Source of the DNA: Candidatus Gastranaerophilales bacterium
GTDB lineage: Bacteria; Cyanobacteriota; Vampirovibrionia; Gastranaerophilales; Gastranaerophilaceae
Assembly (NCBI GenBank): GCA_944322855.1
Contig: CALUQG010000006.1
Coordinates: 1 to 64,000 of the forward strand
Length of the DNA stretch: 64,000 nt
Direction: 5' to 3'
Shown here one piece after another: positions 47,101-54,557 of this stretch (position 1 is its first letter; each line of letters starts with the position of its first letter). Below the pieces are notes generated by a model. The model did not search any database and was not told the DNA's origin. It worked only from the letters and a program-made list of their open reading frames with translations. The position numbers and the translations under genes are program-made.

Positions 47101-48358
47101 CAGGCGCTTTTAATACATTTGCCGCTTCTTGTGTTACTGAATTATTAGAAACAGTAATCTTTCCGCCTGTTTGAGTAAAACTACCTTTGAAATTTTTATT
47201 TGAACCTTTTAAAGTCAAATCAGAAGCAGTACTTTTTATTTGTGTGTTGTCCTCACCGGCAATACCGCTTGCAAAAGTTATATTTTGACTCCCGGTAAGA
47301 TTTAACGTAGATTTAACATTCTGATCAATACTATTTTTCAGATAAATATCATTTGCTCCACTACTATCGGAATTGCCGCTAAATGAAATTGCTCCGTCTG
47401 TAGCATCTATTGAAGTAATACCCGAGCTGTATATAGCACCGCCTAGATTTCCAGCTGTATTACCAGAGAAAGATGTTGTACCGCCTGCAGAACCTTTAAT
47501 ATTAAGAGTTGCCGTATGCCCTTCCCAGTAAGTATCATTTAAAATAGCACCGCCATTTAAGCTTGTAGCCTTGTTACCAGTAAAACTACCGCCGGTAATA
47601 TTAACTAAACCGCTGTAGTTAGCAATAGCACCACCACTATTTCCAGCGGTATTACTTGTAAAACTCACATTAGTAAAATCATTCTGGGTTTTTAAAGCCT
47701 CTGTCCCAAACAAAGAATATATCGCACCACCGGAACCGTTTGAAACGCTATTACCGGAAAAAGAAGTACCATTAAATGATATATATGTATCGCCATTATA
47801 AAAAGCACCACCTCTACTAATTGACGAGTTATTTACAAAACTACCGCCTGTAAATGTTAGCTTTCCTGCACTTTGCGCAAAAATAGCACCACCATTTGAC
47901 TGTCCGTCAGCAGTGACAGTCAAAGCTTTGTTATTAGAAAAATTAACTTTATTAAATTCACCTGTTGTATTTCCTCCAATATACATAGCACCGCCGGAAG
48001 AAGAATCAACACCACTCCAGCCCGGATATGTCTGATCTGCAGCCGTAACTATATTATTGGAAAATGTCGCATTAGATGAATTAATGCTTCCGCTTTGTTG
48101 ATACAAAACACCACCAAAAGAAGCCCCTTTATTATTAATTAACTTATTAGAATCGTAAGTCCCGTTTAATATTACATCAAAGCCATTATTTACAATAGCA
48201 CCGCCACTACCATTATTTTCTGTTGTTATACCCGACAATCCATTAACTGTTTCATCTTGAGTCATAATTAACCGGTCAGCAGCCAAAACCCCTGAACCAG
48301 ACATAGCGCATAAAAGCAAGAATGATGCGACCATGCGCTTTGTTTTGGTTTTACTCAT
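41144..48358 (-). CDS. Giant Pmp-like autotransporter adhesin
   Basis: A 2404-aa type V secreted surface protein. A signal peptide (VASFLLLCAMSGSGVLA) is followed at about 30-330 by chlamydial Pmp-type repeats: GGAI/GGAF/GGAM boxes (about nine) with FSGN/FSNN boxes. The central 1700 residues are beta-helix repeats built on the recurring pair FSQTGGxxxV then FFGGxN (at least eight, about every 150-200 residues). The last 260 residues (from KAYGAFETLSM near 2143) are a beta-barrel with alternating hydrophobic strands, ending GLNWKVGK rather than in Phe. AAGGAG precedes ATG 48358. It is a single gene with its own terminator and is probably an adhesin. Confidence 0.93.
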   Translation of the reverse strand: MSKTKTKRMVASFLLLCAMSGSGVLAADRLIMTQDETVNGLSGITTENNGSGGAIVNNGFDVILNGTYDSNKLINNKGASFGGVLYQQSGSINSSNATFSNNIVTAADQTYPGWSGVDSSSGGAMYIGGNTTGEFNKVNFSNNKALTVTADGQSNGGAIFAQSAGKLTFTGGSFVNNSSISRGGAFYNGDTYISFNGTSFSGNSVSNGSGGAIYSLFGTEALKTQNDFTNVSFTSNTAGNSGGAIANYSGLVNITGGSFTGNKATSLNGGAILNDTYWEGHTATLNIKGSAGGTTSFSGNTAGNLGGAIYSSGITSIDATDGAISFSGNSDSSGANDIYLKNSIDQNVKSTLNLTGSQNITFASGIAGEDNTQIKSTASDLTLKGSNKNFKGSFTQTGGKITVSNNSVTQEAANVLKAPVDQATFFGGTNSLNKVDLTFDSGTLVAGKNDWENTKALIHDGAGFDVATTVKLSENSVLTFGDATTDTNSQLTTALNIAIEGDDSSEIKKDGAGVLSISVAQDKFNGSFTQTNGITDLSSGFFKNAAINGGVLNLNSGSNIEASTITLANSDMNIKTDTTINGNVSGSATGKINLNTNVNLHLTGDNSNFTGKFSQSAGTVNVGDSNHSGVSSFAGTNYISGGILNVNNNSILKGTSYISDAADVNINSSSVEGTMYISGGNVELTNESKIAQGAQLNITGGNLEINQDITLGGSQGTITGTITGTDSTASITMNGDMTINGDMSGYEGSYSQTGGQIDITDGKFFGGESSIADVKVNLKGGGELSGTEIDVSGTTINVTNEGRTGMDGLMPTYDPDANDVSVISADLKKGTDSVILVSGENTYLIVEGDQSEYKGIFSQTGGATTEVTGTFFGGNSTISDGNFIFRDTAQLVNNVVVDGENVNLVFGDGSQQYVIEDGNMVYTGDTTTEGEKLGFELSNVRIQGSLFTDGKKEDPKGISTTMKFGDNGGLGSGAHYEVGNEKGNGTLTFETGSVAQDGSTLKVNEGSELHIIADTMKTDATTTESKGAFGTDISGDGVVYISNQTTIKNALKFTSDNSEFKGSLIFNEGYITFSGVDANKVNEAKFFGSEGNQIGNGTDAAGVIFGENSAVYGENIVNDNASIVLDDGSRIDASAGIDLDTNGTLDIINDTKDVTLTIGVEGNSDNANINKTANINKTGLGNLVISKNQDTYTGVYNHSAGTTKLGAGFAFFAGKNNITGGVVDATANGAVLKGENTVTENGDMLIGDDTVVAVTNGTITVGSANSSTGNITLKTQNNNDKDLNVKFNIASGAQGAGTVSMEGDGALNLNDPKNNLNAFTGVFNQIGSGITNVFGKFFGGTNNIQTGTLNLKDGAEIVERSVTTIEDGAVLNIGTLTNDPTKEYVEFTDKSNVTIAGAIEGTGDVNISQGNVTLASTSINDAFEGDYLQTGGVVTAENNSTFFGGNNVINNGTLVFKNQANLTDNKTVTLTGSTDLTGTGNNDNQAVLNLDNRDDVSFSGNVLTVAKNETFTFVDGVLENAKLSGTQNIGNNAIVTMRGDNSGFAEDAVVTINDGANVILGTGATVSGLEKLNVQSTLTLAGKDTVFDTNAIGNGIINVTKDPRELDAPSVTVSGNQTNFEGKYLQDAGSVTVASGSTFFGGENTVTGNADKGTGGDLHLAAGSYLGNELKVTNSVQDGGATDAHGRVFVEDKLFDAAGNELIDINKLMKGDLYYNAKYDEFGNVVTNELKHISIENGGLILSNGTVFDGSQGPTVFEKENGGVVDIGFSNGSGVNGDIELCEDTMLSYGDNAFIKDDSTLTMDDNAILNFINDTATINYNPLITGGGAIYKEGLATTNISSAIDMKGEVVASEGTLNFTNKDKVIFNKADDGSGGAYGRQTGNLVVGGDNSSAVVNISANQTKFAGNVEAKAQDGAQSGLYLNGANTTIGGNLSASNTATSFTGNGSVGGNWTTSGNSSLNLLGGNANQITVGGDFVVENMKDGSLPIGFDYDPRQDKIDQILVSGDYVSDSPLLITGINFLASPRDAQFDLSADRLFQIEGQGEPTYAPTSFLANTAMGRYFISNGASGGADLMGNLVYLNPQQYRGQVATLATWQNQLIVNNLLFDHMNLVTRQLMDEERTANKYAAAVPQIDPYQYSIKDGSLWFKAYGAFETLSMTKGLNVGNNAYGSLIGADFPLVNLKNGWKLVPTAYIGYNGAHQHFNGVSMYQNGAQLGLMGTAYKGDFMTSLLAYGGGYGNDMTVRGEFGNGSDNTGNWFAGVASKTAYNIRLPHDFIIQPTLMAAYNAFGQQNWGSDFGVLSMSSGMLNGLNVAPGVNFILQKKTFSLYATAQLVYNVMGGVDGKAGNIDLGYVRMRHCYFEYGLGVMKKFKDRFSGYLQFTIRNGGRTGIGFSGGLNWKVGK

Positions 48359-48725
48359 TACTTCTCTCCTTCTATATTTATAAAATTTAAATTCCAGATA
48401 AACACAATTTTGATAAATTATGCTCAATTATATCATTATAAATAAAATAATGGAATGGTTCAGAAAGAGTAGCAGTTTTAAGCTTTACATTTATTAATTA
48501 CACAAATGTAACAAATCAAAATTTTAGGTGTTTAAAACTAACTTCTGCAAAAAATCGATATATTAATCCAACATCACAGAGCAAATTCATACTTGCTTTA
48601 TATTTCTATTATTTTAAAAACTACTGACTAAATAACATCGTTGCTGCTCATAAAAAATTTCACAAAAGGCAATTATGACAAGCAAAATGTTTTTATACAA
48701 ATAGTGTATCAACGAGGAGCTTTTC
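48359..48725. other. AT-rich divergent promoter region
   Basis: Between the autotransporter and the LysM gene I see no gene. A TATAAT-like box on the minus strand near 48445-48460 may be the -10 of the autotransporter. No convincing -35 or operator stands out. Confidence 0.4.
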
Positions 48726-49463
48726 ATGGATAACAAAATTACTGTAAATTCAGGTGACACATTAATTAAAATTGTAAAACGAGAATACGGTCTACAGAAT
48801 GATACCGACATAATGAATACAGTAAATTTAATCAAGCAAAAAAATAATTTGAAAAACGTAAATATTATTAAAGTCGGACAAAAACTTGAACTTCCTGAAC
48901 AATTAAGACTTAACAATGTAACTGTTTTTGGAGAAAATGAAACAGAAAGTCTTAAGCCTAAACAAAAGAATTATTACAGAGCAAATGACATATTTGGCGA
49001 TACCGCCACAAAGAAAAACGAATACCCGAATCAAGGTTTTGTTGAATCCGCAATTAATTTAAAAACAAAATCTACTGAATATGTAGAAAATGTTGTCACA
49101 AATGTAAGAGGATTTTTCACAAATACAACATCAAGAGACGCAAAAATGGCAGATATCTTTGCCAAACAAATCGGAACCTGGGAAAAAGCCGGCGAAACAA
49201 AAGGCGGCGGCTTCGCTTTAGAACAAACTGATGCATATAAATTTGCCTTATCCGTAAATAATGATGATTTTACAATGCGAGAAACTGAATACAAAGGTCA
49301 AAAAGAAACTCATGCATATTTTGACAATACTAAATCAGACAATAATATTACTTTATTCTCAACTGAGGAAATAAACGGCAAAGAATATATAGCAATGAGA
49401 GACAAAGAAAATAAAATTCACTACTTTGATAAATCCAATAATTTGAGCGAAGTTGAATTATAA
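48726..49463 (+). CDS. LysM-domain protein
   Basis: A 245-aa protein that starts directly with a LysM domain (about 4-52: VNSGDTLIKIVKREYG, then VNIIKVGQKLELP), which binds GlcNAc polymers such as peptidoglycan. There is no signal peptide, so it may be exported by another route or act inside. The rest (60-245) is polar with beta-rich parts near the end (YKGQKETHAYFDN) and is not recognised. GAGGAG lies seven bases before ATG. Single gene with terminator. Confidence 0.85.
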   Translation: MDNKITVNSGDTLIKIVKREYGLQNDTDIMNTVNLIKQKNNLKNVNIIKVGQKLELPEQLRLNNVTVFGENETESLKPKQKNYYRANDIFGDTATKKNEYPNQGFVESAINLKTKSTEYVENVVTNVRGFFTNTTSRDAKMADIFAKQIGTWEKAGETKGGGFALEQTDAYKFALSVNNDDFTMRETEYKGQKETHAYFDNTKSDNNITLFSTEEINGKEYIAMRDKENKIHYFDKSNNLSEVEL

Positions 49464-49510
49464 AAATAAACATGCACACCTTAAAAATTAATTCAAAAAT
49501 TTATACAAAA

Positions 49511-49535
49511 AAAAGAAGGCTTGATACCTTCTTTT
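49511..49535 (+). terminator. Terminator after the LysM gene
   Basis: AAAAGAAGG (49511-49519) pairs with CCTTCTTTT (49527-49535). The next bases are AATGGCTC, the same as after the terminators in the tRNA-Asn repeat at 51450, so it could be a remnant of that same unit. Confidence 0.75.
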
Positions 49536-49645
49536 TTAATGGCTCAACTGAATGTACAACATTGGAATTTTTATCCCAAAATCATATGAAAACTTGTTAA
49601 GTTTCATAGTGACAATTTAGATATTATTTAGTGTAATCATCCCAT

Positions 49646-51028
49646 TTAGCTGGATTTGTTAAAATTTCTCGGATTTACTCCGTGTATCCAGTTTGATTCA
49701 ATTTGCTCCAGAGAAATTCCTTTTGTTTCAGGAACAAAGAAATACACAAACAAAATACACAAGAATGATACGACCGCAAATCCCCAAAACGTATATGCGC
49801 CTCCAAGATTGTGTATAAGTATCGGGAAACTACCGACTACAAAAAAATTGAAAGCAAAATTTGAAACCGTACATATACTCATTGCAATTCCTCTTATCTT
49901 AAGAGGAAAAACTTCAGAAACAATTATCCAGCCAATAGGCCCAAGACTCATTGCAAAGCATACTATATATGCTACAAGACTGCCTACTGCAACATATTTA
50001 AGATTTTCTCCGAGGGTAGTTTCAAATGCAAATGCACAGCCTAATGATGTTAAACTAAGCATAACACCGGTTAGCCCAAAATAAAGAAGCGGTTTTCTGC
50101 CGAGTTTGTCTGTAAAAAATATTGCAACAATTGTCATTAAAAAGTTTACAACCCCGATTCCTGTTGTTGCATATATCGCATTTAAGTTTGAATCAAATCC
50201 AGCGACTTTAAATATAGTTGGGGCATAGTAAATTATGGTATTAATACCTGTACATATTTGTGCAAACATAATACCGATACCAACTACAAAAGGCATTATC
50301 ATCCATTTTTTGAATTTGAATCTTTGACCTGAAGTTTTTTCATTTAATTTTAAAGTCTTCTTGATTTCTTTTATCTCTGTTTCTATATCACCATCTGGTT
50401 CAATTTTCTTTAACACTTTTTTAGCATCATTGTCTTTATTTTTGATTATAAGCCATCGCGGTGTATCACTCATGAAACACATTCCTATCAGCAAGACAAG
50501 TCCGGGGAGCACTCCTGCAAGAAGCATCCAGCGCCAGTTGAATACAGCCTGTGCAAAAGCCGCATTTATAAAATAAGAAAACAGTATTCCTGCAGTTATT
50601 GCCCATTGATAAAGAGAAACTAGAGTGCCTCTGATAGCTTTCGGAGAAATTTCAGATAGGTATAAAGGTATTATAAAATTAACAATCCCAACAGCAAGCC
50701 CCACAAAAATTCTTGAAATTATCAGCACATAAACATTCGGAGCAAACCCACATAAAATAGATCCTAAAATAAATATAACTGCGGTTGCAATTATGACTTT
50801 TTTCCTGCCGAAGATGTCTGCAAGTATGCCGTTTGTTGCTGCTCCTATTACGGCCCCGATTAAAACTGAACTAACAACCAGCCCCTGCAATGACTCCGAT
50901 AAATCCCAAGTTTCATTAATAAACAAAAGTGCACCGGAAATAACACCTGTATCATAACCTGATAACAAGCCGCCTAAAGATGCAATAATTGCAATAATAT
51001 ACAACCATATAAACTTAAATCTTGCCAT
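49646..51028 (-). CDS. Sugar porter (MFS)
   Basis: A 460-aa twelve-helix transporter of the MFS sugar porter family. Signatures: GYDTGVISGALLF in helix 1, ADIFGRKK in loop 2-3, SDTPRWLI after helix 6, TDKLGRKPLL, and PETKGISLEQIE at the end. It imports a sugar by proton symport in this family (XylE/AraE/GalP); the substrate is not predictable from sequence. GAGGAG precedes the start. No sugar catabolic gene is adjacent. Confidence 0.95.
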   Translation of the reverse strand: MARFKFIWLYIIAIIASLGGLLSGYDTGVISGALLFINETWDLSESLQGLVVSSVLIGAVIGAATNGILADIFGRKKVIIATAVIFILGSILCGFAPNVYVLIISRIFVGLAVGIVNFIIPLYLSEISPKAIRGTLVSLYQWAITAGILFSYFINAAFAQAVFNWRWMLLAGVLPGLVLLIGMCFMSDTPRWLIIKNKDNDAKKVLKKIEPDGDIETEIKEIKKTLKLNEKTSGQRFKFKKWMIMPFVVGIGIMFAQICTGINTIIYYAPTIFKVAGFDSNLNAIYATTGIGVVNFLMTIVAIFFTDKLGRKPLLYFGLTGVMLSLTSLGCAFAFETTLGENLKYVAVGSLVAYIVCFAMSLGPIGWIIVSEVFPLKIRGIAMSICTVSNFAFNFFVVGSFPILIHNLGGAYTFWGFAVVSFLCILFVYFFVPETKGISLEQIESNWIHGVNPRNFNKSS

Positions 51029-51261
51029 AATAAACTCCTCAAAAGCTATTTATATTTTAATTTATTTTTACAATTTCTTCCAGATTATTTTAAAAAATAT
51101 GAAGGTAAAGCTATTTGCCGGTATTTTGATACAAAAGAAATAAAATACATAAAAATTTTTAATTTTGCCTTGTGTTTTGCATACAACTTATAAAACTATT
51201 GTCAAGACAAAATCATAAAAAAAATAGAGCTTAATTTTGATAATAAAAAAATCCACGAATA

Positions 51262-51471
51262 AAAGGACTCCGTTGGCGAAGCAGCAAAACGATTGAATAT
51301 CGTTTTGCGTTGTGTTCTTTCTTCAAACGAACTTGTTACAATGAGCCAATGGAGGAAAGAACCTGCGAGGATTGCAACGGCAATCCGAGTCGGTTCGAGT
51401 CCTTTAACTAAAATCTTTGCACAAAAAAAGAAGGCTTATTGCCTTCTTTTTTTTAAATGGCTCCTCGGGTG
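51262..51471 (+). repeat. tRNA-Asn-linked structured repeat, unit 1
   Basis: This is the first of two nearly identical 209-bp tandem units. On the plus strand AAAGGACTC (51262-51270) pairs with GAGTCCTTT (51397-51405), closing a domain with three inner stems: GCAAAACGAT/ATCGTTTTGC, GTTCTTTC/GAAAGAAC and GGATTGC/GCAATCC. GTCGGTTCGAGTCC (51389-51402) looks like a tRNA T-arm, 13 of 14 matching tRNA-Asn. A strong terminator follows (51426-51450). It ends with a copy of the last 14 bases of the tRNA-Asn at 51667, on the opposite strand (51458-51471). It could be a small ncRNA or an integration remnant. Confidence 0.7.
51426..51450 (+). terminator. Terminator in repeat unit 1
   Basis: AAAAGAAGGC (51426-51435) pairs perfectly with GCCTTCTTTT (51441-51450), loop TTATT, followed by more T. 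The same hairpin recurs 209 bases later. Confidence 0.9.
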
Positions 51472-51666
51472 AAGGACTCCGTTGGCGAAGCAGCAAAACG
51501 ATTGAATATCGTTTTGCGTTGTGTTCTTTCTTCAAACGAACTTGTTACAATGAGCCAATGGAGGAAAGAACCTGCGAGGATTGCAACGGCAATCCGAGTC
51601 GGTTCGAGTCCTTTAACTAAAATCTTTGCACAAAAAAAGAAGGCTTATTGCCTTCTTTTTTTTAAA

Positions 51667-51680
<14 letters not shown>
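51472..51680 (+). repeat. tRNA-Asn-linked structured repeat, unit 2
   Basis: This unit repeats unit 1 essentially base for base, including the inner stems, the GTTCGA box and the terminator at 51635-51659. Its last 14 bases are the true 3' end of tRNA-Asn. The identity of the copies indicates a recent duplication with crossover in the tRNA end, or gene conversion. Confidence 0.8.
51635..51659. terminator. Terminator in unit 2, also of tRNA-Asn
   Basis: The same 10-bp hairpin as in unit 1. On the minus strand it lies right after the CCA end of tRNA-Asn, so it terminates that gene; on the plus strand it terminates unit 2. Confidence 0.9.
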
Positions 51681-51741
<61 letters not shown>

Positions 51742-51961
51742 ATAACTCAGAGGTCTTTGAAAACCTTGTAGAATTATTATAACAAAACAATTTTTCTTGT
51801 AAATACTTTTTTTATTTTTTTATTATTCAGCGGTATTATTGCATTTTAACCGTATATTAAATAATATTACAAAAAATTTAATTGTCATGTAAAAATGGCA
51901 ATTTAAAATAAGATATATACTTTATATATATAAGTAGATTATAAAAACAAAGAGAGAATAT

Positions 51962-52027
51962 ATGAGAAAATTATTGGTAATATTTTTCAACAGAAACAAA
52001 AAATTCAGCCCTGCTGATTTAATATAA
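51962..52027 (+). CDS. Possible 21-aa peptide
   Basis: ATG 51962 opens MRKLLVIFFNRNKKFSPADL with a stop 22 codons on; GAGAG lies before it, and TTGTCA with TAAAAT (about 51882-51909) could be a promoter. It may be a remnant or a chance frame. No match is known to me. Confidence 0.2.
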   Translation: MRKLLVIFFNRNKKFSPADLI

Positions 52028-52030
52028 ATG

Positions 52031-54400
52031 CTAATTCAAATCGACAATAGTCACACCATTTCCGCCTTCGGAGTCTTCTCCCTGGCGGTATTTTGCCGCA
52101 TAAGGACAGTCTGAAAGATAATCACGTATAGCTGTTCTCAACTGGCCTGTGCCATGCCCGTGAATTATTTCAACAAAAGGCAGGTTCACCATTGATGCTT
52201 TATCCAGAAACAAATCCAACTCCTGCAAGGCTTCATCAATCCTATAGCCTCTAAGGTCAAGCCGTGGTGACATATTAGTTCTTTGCACTGCTGTTTTTGA
52301 AGAACTAATGATAAGTTTCTTTTTGATTTTGTCTTTTTGAAGTTTTAGATTTTTAGCCAGTTTTCTTATATTAATCGTTGATTTAAGCTGACCGACAAGA
52401 ACCTGAAGGTTTCCTTTTGCATCAGGCAATGATTGTATAATTACGTCTTGATCCAGTTCTTTTATTATCGCTTTTGCACCGATTTTTATATCATCAGGCG
52501 AAAGTTCTTCGTACTTAACATTTACCTGCATAAATTCATCAGCGAGTTCTTGAGAGATTTTTGAACCTTTTTGAGAAAGTTTTTTATAAGATTTTATTGC
52601 ATTTTCTCTGGTTTTGTTGTGGTTCAGATTTTCAATAACTTTTTTTATCTGTTTTTTGGCATCCTGCAAATTATCTTCATATCTGCGTTTGAAGTCTTTC
52701 AGTGTTTTCCTTTTCTGAGAGTTTAAATTTTCCAAAAGTTCATTGTATTCTTTATATTTTTCTTCGGATTCCGTTTTCAAGACCTGAGCCTGAGCCGTGA
52801 GTTTTGTCAATTCGGAATATTTTAATTGAAGTTCTGAAAGCATTTTGGATTCATCAGTAATTTCAGTAGAATAGTTTTGTTTTGCTTTTTCAATAATTTC
52901 ATCAGATATACCAAAATTTTTGGCTATAGCAAATGCATTTGAAGCTCCGGGAATTCCCAAATGAAGGTGATATGTCGGTTTCAAAGTTTCAGCATCAAAG
53001 TCCACAGAACCGTTTTGAAACAATAAGTTGCTGAAAGGTAATGATTTTAATTCATTAAAATGTGTTGTAATAATTGACAAAGCGCCTTTTTGAACAAAAG
53101 TTTCCATTATTGCTTTTGCGAGACTTGCGCCCTCTTTCGGGTCAGTACCTGCAGCTATTTCATCAATCAGTATAAAAGTTTCATCGTCAGCATTATCCAA
53201 AATTTCTTTTATGTTTTTTATATGCGAAGAAAATGTTGAAAGACTCTGGATGATGTTCTGATCATCACCAATTTCAGCATATAATTTTTTGAAAGGATAA
53301 ATTCTGGCCTCAAAGCAAGGGATATGAAGACCTGCCTTTGCCATTGCTATAGATAGAGCCACTGTTTTTAAAACAACAGTTTTTCCTCCGGCATTTGAAC
53401 CTGTAATAATAATTGATTTATAAGGATTTCCGATACAGAAGTCATTTTCCACAACATTATCCAGTATTGACAACAACACAGGATTTTTCATAGACTTAAG
53501 TTCAACAATTTTCTCTTCACAAATTTGCGGTTCAACTGCATCAATAGATGTTGAATATTTTGCTCTTGCAAAAATAAAATCAAGCTCAACAAGAGCGCTG
53601 TAAGAAGTTGAAATTTCATTCTGATGTGAAGAAAGATGCAAAGACAAATCTTTTATAATTCTTTTTATTTCAGCTTCTATTTCAATTTCCAGCTCACGGA
53701 GTTTGTTATTCAAACCGACAATCTGCTCCGGTTCAATAAAATAAGTTTGACCGGATTGAGAAATATCATGAACAATTCCTCGGACTTTATTTTTTGCTTC
53801 AGCCCTCACTTGAAAAACAACTCTATTATCTCTTTGAGTGTAAACAGTATCTTGAAGATAGCTTACAAATGCAGAATTTTTTAAAAGCTCATCAACAGTA
53901 TTTTTTAGATTTTCTCTAAAATCCCTCTGCGATTGATAGAGAGATTTTAGCTCCAAAGAAGCTGTTTCTCTAATATTCCAGCTTGTATCAAATATCTGCT
54001 CTATTTTTTCTTCAGTCTCTTTAAGATGAAAAAGTCTTTTAGTAAAAAGAAGCAATTCATTTTGCCCGTCAGCATATTTGTTCAAAAAAGCCAGACATTT
54101 TCTAGCAGAAACAATTACATCAAAGAGTTTTTTTATATCTTCAACTGAAAGTGTAATTTTGTTTTTCAGCAAAGAAAGAATTTCTGTTATATCCTGGATA
54201 TTTCCGACAGGAAAATCTGCAGCACTTAGCCTGTATGCATTCTGAGCCTGAGTAGTCAGCTTCTGATTAAGCTTAATTTCACCAATATCATTGGAAGGCA
54301 ATGTGTTTAAACAACGCAATTTGCCTGGAGAACTTGAAGCAAAAGCAGCCAGAATTTCAAGAACTTTATCAAATTCTATTGTTAGAAGAGTTTTATTCAA
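52031..54400 (-). CDS. mutS2: MutS2 family ATPase
   Basis: A 789-aa MutS2: core and clamp regions, then ATPase GSNAGGKTVVLKT near 335, ILIDEIAAGTDPKEGA, STFSSHIKNI, a coiled-coil linker, and a C-terminal Smr nuclease domain (LDLRGYRIDEALQEL, HGHGTGQLRTAIRDYL). MutS2 limits recombination and, in Bacillus, rescues collided ribosomes. The start is TTG 54400 with AGGTG six bases upstream. It lacks the MutS mismatch domain. Confidence 0.96.
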   Translation of the reverse strand: MNKTLLTIEFDKVLEILAAFASSSPGKLRCLNTLPSNDIGEIKLNQKLTTQAQNAYRLSAADFPVGNIQDITEILSLLKNKITLSVEDIKKLFDVIVSARKCLAFLNKYADGQNELLLFTKRLFHLKETEEKIEQIFDTSWNIRETASLELKSLYQSQRDFRENLKNTVDELLKNSAFVSYLQDTVYTQRDNRVVFQVRAEAKNKVRGIVHDISQSGQTYFIEPEQIVGLNNKLRELEIEIEAEIKRIIKDLSLHLSSHQNEISTSYSALVELDFIFARAKYSTSIDAVEPQICEEKIVELKSMKNPVLLSILDNVVENDFCIGNPYKSIIITGSNAGGKTVVLKTVALSIAMAKAGLHIPCFEARIYPFKKLYAEIGDDQNIIQSLSTFSSHIKNIKEILDNADDETFILIDEIAAGTDPKEGASLAKAIMETFVQKGALSIITTHFNELKSLPFSNLLFQNGSVDFDAETLKPTYHLHLGIPGASNAFAIAKNFGISDEIIEKAKQNYSTEITDESKMLSELQLKYSELTKLTAQAQVLKTESEEKYKEYNELLENLNSQKRKTLKDFKRRYEDNLQDAKKQIKKVIENLNHNKTRENAIKSYKKLSQKGSKISQELADEFMQVNVKYEELSPDDIKIGAKAIIKELDQDVIIQSLPDAKGNLQVLVGQLKSTINIRKLAKNLKLQKDKIKKKLIISSSKTAVQRTNMSPRLDLRGYRIDEALQELDLFLDKASMVNLPFVEIIHGHGTGQLRTAIRDYLSDCPYAAKYRQGEDSEGGNGVTIVDLN

Positions 54401-54495
54401 GATGACACCTCAAGATAATTATAGCAGAAATATATTTTACTTATGCAGCTGCTATACTTTTGGAGAAAATTTGTATTAAATTCAAATTAAAAATT

Positions 54496-54524
54496 TTGCC
54501 AATTTTTACAAAATTATTTAAAAT
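54496..54524 (+). promoter_or_regulatory. Promoter of the leuC-type gene
   Basis: TTGCCA (54496-54501), 17 bases, TAAAAT (54519-54524), 33 bases before the start codon at 54558. Confidence 0.65.
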
Positions 54525-54557
54525 AAATAAGTAATTAACAAGAAAAAGAGAATAAAT

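Noticed and set aside
41480-48000. Several plus-strand frames of 60-158 codons inside the autotransporter gene
   Set aside because: They are antisense shadows of a highly repetitive Gly/Thr/Asn-rich gene and lack ribosome sites.
51340-51405. A second tRNA on the plus strand ending GGTTCGAGTCC
   Set aside because: Only the T-arm-like box is present; no acceptor, D-arm or anticodon stem of tRNA size can be formed.
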